This document shows, in pieces, positions 58,668 to 64,000 of a DNA stretch of 64,000 nt. Position 1 is the stretch's first letter; every line of letters starts with the position of its first letter. The position numbers were made by a program, and so were the translations under genes. The DNA is from Kribbella catacumbae DSM 19601 (GTDB lineage: Bacteria; Actinomycetota; Actinomycetes; Propionibacteriales; Kribbellaceae), in the NCBI RefSeq assembly GCF_000372465.1, contig NZ_AQUZ01000014.1, positions 65,443-129,442 of the forward strand, written 5' to 3'. A model generated the notes under the pieces. That model was not told the DNA's origin. It ran no database searches and worked only from the letters and a program-made list of their open reading frames with translations.

Positions 58668-59956
58668 GCTATTTGGTCGTCGGTATCTCACACCGGTCTG
58701 CTGACATCACTGTGCTGGAGCGGGTCGCGCTCGATCCGGAGGCGGCGACCAAGCTCGCGCTCACGGTCCAGCTCACTCCCGCGGTCTCCGAGTCGGCCGT
58801 GCTGGCCACCTGCAACCGCACCGAGGTCTACGCCAACGTCGATCGCTTCCACGCCGGCATGGACGAGGTCACCGCGATCCTGTCCGACATCACCGGCGTA
58901 CCGCTGCTCGACCTGGCCGAGCACCTCTACGTGCACTTCGAGGAAGGCGCCGTAGCGCACCTGTTCCAGGTCGCCGTCGGGCTCGACTCGATGATCGTCG
59001 GCGAGAGCCAGATCGTCGGCCAGGTGAAGGAGTCGCTGCGCGTCGGCCAGGACCTGGAGACGATCGGTACCGGCCTGAATGCCCTGTTCCAGCACGCTTT
59101 GCGGGTCGGCAAGCGGGCCCGCGCCGAGACCGGCATCGACTCGGCCGGTCGCTCGGTCGTCTCTGCCGGGCTCGAAGCGGTCGGCGGCTTCGAGGGCCGC
59201 CGCGCACTCGTCGTCGGAGCCGGCTCGATGGCATCGCTGGCCGCCCAGACCCTGCTGAACGGCGGCGCCGCCAGCGTGACGATCGCCAACCGCAACTACG
59301 ACCGTGCCGTCGCGCTGACGGATCGGGTCGGCGGTACCGCGATCAAGCTCGCCGACGTCCCCTCGGCGCTGGGCGAGGCCGACCTGGTCGTCTCGTGCAC
59401 CGGCGCGCGAGGCGTAGTACTGACAGAAAAGATGGTCCGCGACGCTGCGGACGGACGGCCGTTCGGCGTACTGGATGTCGCTCTGCCCAGGGATGTCGAT
59501 CCGGCCGCGGCCCGCATTCCGGGCGTCAAGCTGGTTACCCTGGCCGACCTGGCCGGTACCGCGGGCGGCAGCGAGCACGACATCGACGAGGTACGGCGAA
59601 TCGTCGGCGAGGAGACCGGTGCCTTCGAGGCGACCCGGCGCGCCGCGTCCGTCACGCCGACCGTGGTCGCGCTGCGGGCGATGGCCAGCGACCTGGCCGA
59701 CGCCGAGCTGGCCCGGCTGGAGCGCAGGCTGCCCGGGCTCGACGACGTCCAGCGCGCCGAGGTGGCCCGGACGATCCGGCGGGTGGTCGACAAGGTGCTG
59801 CACACCCCGACCGTGCGGGTGAAGGAACTGGCTGCCGATCCGGGCGGTCCGACGTACGCCGATGCGCTGCGGGCGCTGTTCGCGCTCGATCCGGCCACCG
59901 TGGACGCGGTCACCGCTCCCAAGGCATCGCAGGCAACCGGAGGTGATCCCGCATGA
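58664..59956 (+). CDS. hemA: Glutamyl-tRNA reductase
   Basis: 430 residues from the ATG at 58664, overlapping rex (ATGA). The catalytic Cys50 is in ATCNRTE, with the GESQIVGQVK region, VGAGSMASLAAQTL NADPH loop and the helical dimerisation end. It makes glutamate-1-semialdehyde, the first committed haem step. Being in the Rex operon gives it redox control. Normal length. Confidence 0.97.
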   Translation: MSYLVVGISHRSADITVLERVALDPEAATKLALTVQLTPAVSESAVLATCNRTEVYANVDRFHAGMDEVTAILSDITGVPLLDLAEHLYVHFEEGAVAHLFQVAVGLDSMIVGESQIVGQVKESLRVGQDLETIGTGLNALFQHALRVGKRARAETGIDSAGRSVVSAGLEAVGGFEGRRALVVGAGSMASLAAQTLLNGGAASVTIANRNYDRAVALTDRVGGTAIKLADVPSALGEADLVVSCTGARGVVLTEKMVRDAADGRPFGVLDVALPRDVDPAAARIPGVKLVTLADLAGTAGGSEHDIDEVRRIVGEETGAFEATRRAASVTPTVVALRAMASDLADAELARLERRLPGLDDVQRAEVARTIRRVVDKVLHTPTVRVKELAADPGGPTYADALRALFALDPATVDAVTAPKASQATGGDPA

Positions 59957-60834
59957 TCAGGCTCGGAACGCGCAGGTCGGCGCTCGCGACAGCCCAGGCG
60001 AACCAGATCGCCGACGCCCTCCGTTCCCTCGGGCACGAGGTCGAGCTGGTGCTGATCACCACCGTCGGCGACAAGAATCGCGCGCCGCTGGAGCAGATCG
60101 GCGGCACCGGCGTTTTCGTCAGCGCGCTGCGGGACGCGTTGCTGGCCGGCGACATCGACATCGCCGTGCACTCGCTGAAGGACCTGCCGACGACGCCCGA
60201 GGAGGGGCTGACACTCGGTGCCATCCCGCAGCGGGAGGACCCGCGCGACGTGCTGGTCGCCCGCGACGGCCTGAGTCTCGGCGAACTGCAGACCGGAGCA
60301 CTGGTCGGGACGGGTTCACCGCGCCGGGTGGCGCAGCTGGAAGCCCTCGGACTGGGCCTGGAGATGACCGGGATCCGCGGCAATGTGGACACCCGGATCG
60401 GGATGGTCGCCGAAGGCAAATTGGACGCGGTGGTGCTCGCAAGGGCAGGGTTGGCCAGGTTGGGCCGGCTTTCGGAGGTCACCGAGACGCTGGATCCGAT
60501 CCAGGTGCTGCCGGCACCGGGACAAGGTGCTCTGGGCATCGAATGCCGCGCCGACGACGCCGCGGTGCTCCAGGCTCTCGCGCCGCTCGAGGATCCCGCG
60601 GTACGCGCCGCGGTGACGGCCGAACGGCAGATGCTGGCCACGTTGGAGGCAGGGTGCACGGCTCCGGTCGGTGCGCTGGCCGAGGTGGTCGAAGGTGAGG
60701 ACGGGCCGGAGCTGTGGCTCCGGGGAGCGCTGGGCCAGGAGGGCGGCGTACGGCGGCTGTCGGCGAACGGGCCGGTAGACGACCCACGGGCTCTGGGACG
60801 GGCGCTCGCGAACGAGTTGCTGGAGCAGACATGA
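59953..60834 (+). CDS. hemC: Porphobilinogen deaminase (hydroxymethylbilane synthase)
   Basis: 293 residues, overlapping hemA by ATGA. It polymerises four porphobilinogens. RLGTRRSALATAQA at the N-terminus, HSLKDLPTT (73-81), LPAPGQGALGIECR, and the dipyrromethane-carrying Cys235 in LEAGCTAPVG are all intact. Confidence 0.97.
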   Translation: MIRLGTRRSALATAQANQIADALRSLGHEVELVLITTVGDKNRAPLEQIGGTGVFVSALRDALLAGDIDIAVHSLKDLPTTPEEGLTLGAIPQREDPRDVLVARDGLSLGELQTGALVGTGSPRRVAQLEALGLGLEMTGIRGNVDTRIGMVAEGKLDAVVLARAGLARLGRLSEVTETLDPIQVLPAPGQGALGIECRADDAAVLQALAPLEDPAVRAAVTAERQMLATLEAGCTAPVGALAEVVEGEDGPELWLRGALGQEGGVRRLSANGPVDDPRALGRALANELLEQT

Positions 60835-62585
60835 CACCGGCACGGGGAACGACGCAAGCGAGTACGGGTACGAGTACGAGTACGAAGACGAGCAGGACAA
60901 GGGCAAAGGCGACAGCAGACGTGAGCAGCGCGAAGACAGCGGCCACCAAGGCACCCCAGAAGGTGCCGGCGAAGATCGCAGCCAGCACCACGACCGTCAA
61001 GCAGGCCAGACCGCTCGGCCATGTCTCATTCGTCGGCGTCGGCCCGGGCGACCCAGCCCTGCTGACGATCGCCGGCCGCGACGTGCTGGCGAACGCCGAC
61101 GCCGTCGTGGTCGAGGGTCCTGAGCACGACGCGTTCCTGGCGTACTGCAAGCCAGGGGTGGAGATCGTCGACGGATCCGGCGCCGAGGGCAGCCGGGCGC
61201 TGCGCGTCGCCGCCCGCGCCCGCCTGGTGGTGAAGACCGCCAAGGCCTCGGCGAACGTGGTCCGCCTGCTCACCGGCGACCCGTTCACCTTCTCCAGTGG
61301 AGCCGAGGAGGCCGCCGCCTGCCGCAAGGCCGGGATCGGCTTCAACGTGATCCCCGGGGTCAGCGAGGTCAGCGCCGTACCGGCGTACGCGGGGATCCCG
61401 CTGACGATGAAGAGCGACCGAGAGGTCACGGTGCTCGACCTGGCCGAGGCCAAGCTCGACTTCAGCCGGCTGCACCCGAAGCAGACGCTGGTGCTGCTGA
61501 ACGCCGTGGACGTGCTCAAGGACACCACCGCCGCGCTGATCGAAGCCGGCTTCGACGCCGGTACGCCGGTCGCCGCGACCGTCGGTGGCACGACGACCGC
61601 GCAGGCCAGCGTGGTCGGCACGCTCGGCACGATCGTGGCCGACCTGCGCGCCGCCAAGCTGGTCGGCGAAGCCGTGATCGTGGTCGGCTCGGTGGTCGAG
61701 CAGCGCGAGACGCTCAGCTGGTTCGAGACCAAGCCGCTGTTCGGCTGGCGGATCCTGGTGCCGCGCACCAAGGACCAGGCCGGCCCGCTGATGGACCGGC
61801 TGCGCCGCTACGGCGCGATGCCGGAAGAGGTACCGACGATCTCCGTCGAGCCGCCGCGCAACCCGCAGCAGATGGACAAGGCCATCCGTGGCCTGGTCGA
61901 GGGCCGCTACGAATGGGTCGCCTTCACCTCGGTGAACGCGGTCAAGGCGGTCCGGGAGAAGTTCGACGAGTACGGGCTGGACGCGCGCGCGTTCTCCGGG
62001 CTGAAGATCGCGGCGGTCGGCGAGAAGACCGCCGAGGCGATCGGTGCCTGGGGCATCCGGCCGGACCTGCTGCCCTCGGGTGAGCAGTCCGCCGCCGGCC
62101 TGGTCGAGGACTGGCCGCCGTTCGACGAGGTGCTCGACCCGATCAACCGGGTCTTCCTGCCGCGGGCGGACATCGCCACCGAGACCCTGGTGGCCGGCCT
62201 GACCGATCTCGGCTGGGAGGTCGACGACGTCACGGCGTACCGGACCGTCCGGGCGGCGCCGCCGCCCGCGCCGACCCGCGAGGCGATCAAGTCGGGCAAG
62301 TTCGACGCGGTCGTCTTCACCTCGTCCTCGACCGTGCGCAACCTGGTCGGCATCGCCGGCAAGCCGCACGCGTCGACGGTGATCGCGGTGATCGGGCCGG
62401 CGACGCTGAAGACCGCCGAGGAGCACGGCCTGCGGGTCGACGCGATGGCCGAGTCGCCGTCCGCCGAGGAATTGGCCGACGCACTTGCTCGCTTCGGCGC
62501 CGAGCGGCGTGACACGATGCTAGAGGCCGGTGAACCGGTCACCCGCCCGTCCGAGCGCCGCTCGGGCTCACGCAGGAAGAGCTAG
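60831..62585 (+). CDS. hemD: Bifunctional uroporphyrinogen-III methyltransferase/synthase
   Basis: 584 residues from the ATG at 60831, overlapping hemC. Domain order: a Ser/Thr/Lys-rich disordered tail (1-55, from GTACGA-type repeats in the DNA), a CobA-like SAM methyltransferase (about 60-310: [36 protein letters not shown]), then uroporphyrinogen-III synthase (about 320-560: [38 protein letters not shown]). The fusion is typical of actinobacteria and serves both haem and sirohaem/cobalamin branches. Confidence 0.95.
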   Translation: MTPARGTTQASTGTSTSTKTSRTRAKATADVSSAKTAATKAPQKVPAKIAASTTTVKQARPLGHVSFVGVGPGDPALLTIAGRDVLANADAVVVEGPEHDAFLAYCKPGVEIVDGSGAEGSRALRVAARARLVVKTAKASANVVRLLTGDPFTFSSGAEEAAACRKAGIGFNVIPGVSEVSAVPAYAGIPLTMKSDREVTVLDLAEAKLDFSRLHPKQTLVLLNAVDVLKDTTAALIEAGFDAGTPVAATVGGTTTAQASVVGTLGTIVADLRAAKLVGEAVIVVGSVVEQRETLSWFETKPLFGWRILVPRTKDQAGPLMDRLRRYGAMPEEVPTISVEPPRNPQQMDKAIRGLVEGRYEWVAFTSVNAVKAVREKFDEYGLDARAFSGLKIAAVGEKTAEAIGAWGIRPDLLPSGEQSAAGLVEDWPPFDEVLDPINRVFLPRADIATETLVAGLTDLGWEVDDVTAYRTVRAAPPPAPTREAIKSGKFDAVVFTSSSTVRNLVGIAGKPHASTVIAVIGPATLKTAEEHGLRVDAMAESPSAEELADALARFGAERRDTMLEAGEPVTRPSERRSGSRRKS

Positions 62586-62593
62586 GTTTTCCG

Positions 62594-63571
62594 ATGTCTG
62601 GTTTCCCGGGTGTGAGGCCGCGGCGGCTCCGGTCGTCCGCGGCGATGCGCAGGCTGGTCGCCGAGACCACGCTCGAACCTCGTCAGCTGATCCTGCCGAT
62701 GTTCATCCGGGAAGGCGCGCGCGAGCCGATCGCGATCAGTTCGATGCCGGGCGTCTACCAGCACACCCGCGACACCGCCCGCAAGGCCGTCGCCGAGGCC
62801 GCTCAGCTGGGCCTTGGCGGCGTGATGCTCTTCGGGGTGCCGACGTCGAAGGATCCTGAGGGCTCGGGTGCTCTCGATCCGGACGGCATTCTCAACGTGG
62901 CGATCCGGGACGCGGTGTCCGAGGCCGGAGACGACCTGCTGGTCATGTCGGATCTCTGCCTGGACGAGTTCACCTCGCACGGGCACTGCGGCGTACTGGA
63001 CTCCGCTGGTCGCGTCGACAACGACGCGACGCTGGCGATCTATGCGGAGATGGGCGTTGCCCAGGCTTCCGCGGGCGCTCACATCGTCGGCCCGTCCGGG
63101 ATGATGGACGGCCAGGTCGGGGCGGTCCGCACGGCTCTGGATGGCGCCGGCTTCCAGGACACGGTGATCCTCGCGTACGCGGTGAAGTACGCGTCGGCCT
63201 TCTTCGGTCCCTTCCGGGAAGCCGTCGGCTCGTCGCTGACAGGCGACCGCAAGACCTACCAGCAGGACCCGTCGAACGCGCGCGACGCGATCCGCGAGGT
63301 CGACCTGGACGTTGCCGAAGGCGCCGACATCGTCATGGTGAAGCCGGCCCTGGCCTACCTCGACATCATCCGCCAGGTCCGCGACCACGTGAACGTCCCG
63401 GTCGCGGCGTACAACATCTCCGGTGAGTACGCGATGGTCGAGGCCGCGGCCGCCAACGGCTGGATCGACCGCGAGCGCGCCATCCTGGAGACGCTCACCT
63501 CGATCCGCCGGGCCGGCGCCGACATGATCCTCTCGTACTGGGCCGCCGAGGCCGTCCACCTGCTCCGGTAA
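62594..63571 (+). CDS. hemB: Delta-aminolevulinic acid dehydratase (porphobilinogen synthase)
   Basis: 325 residues, normal length. The two Schiff-base lysines are Lys198 ([12 protein letters not shown]) and Lys250 ([12 protein letters not shown]). The metal-site region [14 protein letters not shown] (Cys122, Cys132) and [12 protein letters not shown] are present. It begins 8 bp after hemD, so it belongs to the same operon, and completes the ALA-to-uroporphyrinogen section. Confidence 0.97.
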   Translation: MSGFPGVRPRRLRSSAAMRRLVAETTLEPRQLILPMFIREGAREPIAISSMPGVYQHTRDTARKAVAEAAQLGLGGVMLFGVPTSKDPEGSGALDPDGILNVAIRDAVSEAGDDLLVMSDLCLDEFTSHGHCGVLDSAGRVDNDATLAIYAEMGVAQASAGAHIVGPSGMMDGQVGAVRTALDGAGFQDTVILAYAVKYASAFFGPFREAVGSSLTGDRKTYQQDPSNARDAIREVDLDVAEGADIVMVKPALAYLDIIRQVRDHVNVPVAAYNISGEYAMVEAAAANGWIDRERAILETLTSIRRAGADMILSYWAAEAVHLLR

Positions 63572-63670
63572 CTTTCTGGCCCGCGGTTGCATCGTGATTG
63601 ATGAACCGCGTGGAGCGTCGTCGCTCCGGTCCTGGGGATGCGGTCGGGACTGTGGGAGAGGTGGCGCGAC

Positions 63671-64000
63671 ATGGTGCGCATTGCTCGGCGTACGGCGGTC
63701 TTGTTGGGGGCGCTCGGGCTGACAGCGGCCTTGCTGCCGGTTCAAAGCGTGGTGGCAGCCAGCGCGGTGACTTGCGGGATCAGGCCCGGAGCGGTCACGG
63801 CAGGCGGCGATCATCGCGAGATCACGATCAACGCGACGTCGCCCGTGAGCGCGTCCTTCGGCCGGACGTTCTCCAACATCTACCCTGACGGCCAGGTCAA
63901 GCTCAGTACGTCGATCGAGCTCAGCCCCGACACCGGTGCCTCCGGCTGGGTGGTGATGGGCTCCTCGCTGTACGGCAGCGGTTACGAGATCAACGGTGAC
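63671..64000 (+). CDS. Secreted protein of unknown function, 3' end outside window (paralogue of 26441)
   Basis: 110 residues are visible, open to the window edge. Signal peptide from the ATG at 63671 (VRIARRTAVLLGALGLTAALL, cleavage near VVAAS) and a mature part beginning VTCGIRPGAVTAGGDHREI. The pattern C-x-x-x-G-[AS]-VT-x-GG, then GQVKLSTSIELSPDTGASG, then WVVMGSSLYG matches the secreted protein at 26441-27373. Both are on different strands 36 kb apart. Function unknown. Confidence 0.75.
   Translation, partial: MVRIARRTAVLLGALGLTAALLPVQSVVAASAVTCGIRPGAVTAGGDHREITINATSPVSASFGRTFSNIYPDGQVKLSTSIELSPDTGASGWVVMGSSLYGSGYEINGD

Noticed and set aside
1..64000. tRNA, rRNA, insertion sequences or phage genes
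   Set aside because: No cloverleaf-like or transposase-like sequence was recognised anywhere in the window by reading; a tRNAscan or ISfinder run could still find a weak one.

Overview
This is high-GC actinobacterial chromosome. It has heavy use of GTG starts, many ATGA/GTGA/TGATG overlaps between genes, and many genes in which a TAnnnT -10 hexamer sits 6-7 nt before the start codon (predicted leaderless mRNAs). DivIVA-type polar coiled-coil proteins, disA, bS22, a BldN-type sigma factor beside an RsbN-like membrane protein, Rex, the hem genes and an F420-type oxidoreductase point to a filamentous or developmentally complex actinomycete. Codon style and gene set suggest the Kribbella/Nocardioidaceae group; that placement is inference. 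The order bldN-rsbN / acyltransferase / epimerase / bS22 / excisionase-type HTH / acuC / trpS / proC and rex-hemA-hemC-hemD-hemB resembles the streptomycete bldN-rex-hem neighbourhood, as I recall it.

Layout. 1-1.8 kb: two coiled-coil polarity proteins. 1.8-8.8 kb: mutY, a secreted protein, a drug exporter, disA (c-di-AMP), a KASIII-like synthase and radA. 9-13.8 kb: a compact, translationally coupled four-gene ABC-importer-like operon whose ATPase has lost every catalytic motif and whose two permeases are fused. 13.9-29.6 kb: metabolic and regulatory genes (methyltransferase, MFS, GH20, wax ester synthase, peptidase E, Ppx, TetR/HD, ABC exporter, a secreted protein, proline dehydrogenase). 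29.6-36.2 kb: a decayed patch with an 88-bp palindrome, a broken methyltransferase, a STAND-TPR regulator and a rearranged small secreted-protein gene, then proC and two PH-like membrane proteins. 36.2-41.2 kb: LLM oxidoreductase, phosphodiesterase-like hydrolase, trpS with a Trp leader, acuC and an HTH protein. 41.3-50.3 kb: what looks like an accessory insertion (MarR with operator, amidohydrolase, AfsR-like remnant, MFS, metG with a Met leader, an extra DnaN clamp, two FluC channels, GNAT, a broken methyltransferase). 50.4-57.8 kb: bS22 to bldN and an acyl-CoA ligase. 57.8-63.6 kb: redox-regulated rex-hemA-hemC-hemD/cobA, then hemB. The last 330 bp starts a secreted protein paralogous to the one at 26.4 kb.

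The most striking signal is a matched pair of leader-peptide attenuators in front of trpS and metG. Each has a 12-codon leader with Gln-Gln at codons 7-8 followed by a tandem regulatory pair (Trp-Trp or Met-Met) at codons 9-10. The TAG stop lies in the loop of a 1:2 hairpin, segment 2 can pair with the terminator's 5' arm, and the start-to-start distances are almost identical (143 and 145 nt). Both leaders appear to be leaderless transcripts. The Met version is the one I consider least likely to be already described.

Several genes show decay: an internal deletion in a HAD hydrolase, a frameshift plus deletion in a methyltransferase, an amber codon after a signal peptide, and a 5'-truncated TPR regulator running tail-to-tail into an amidohydrolase.
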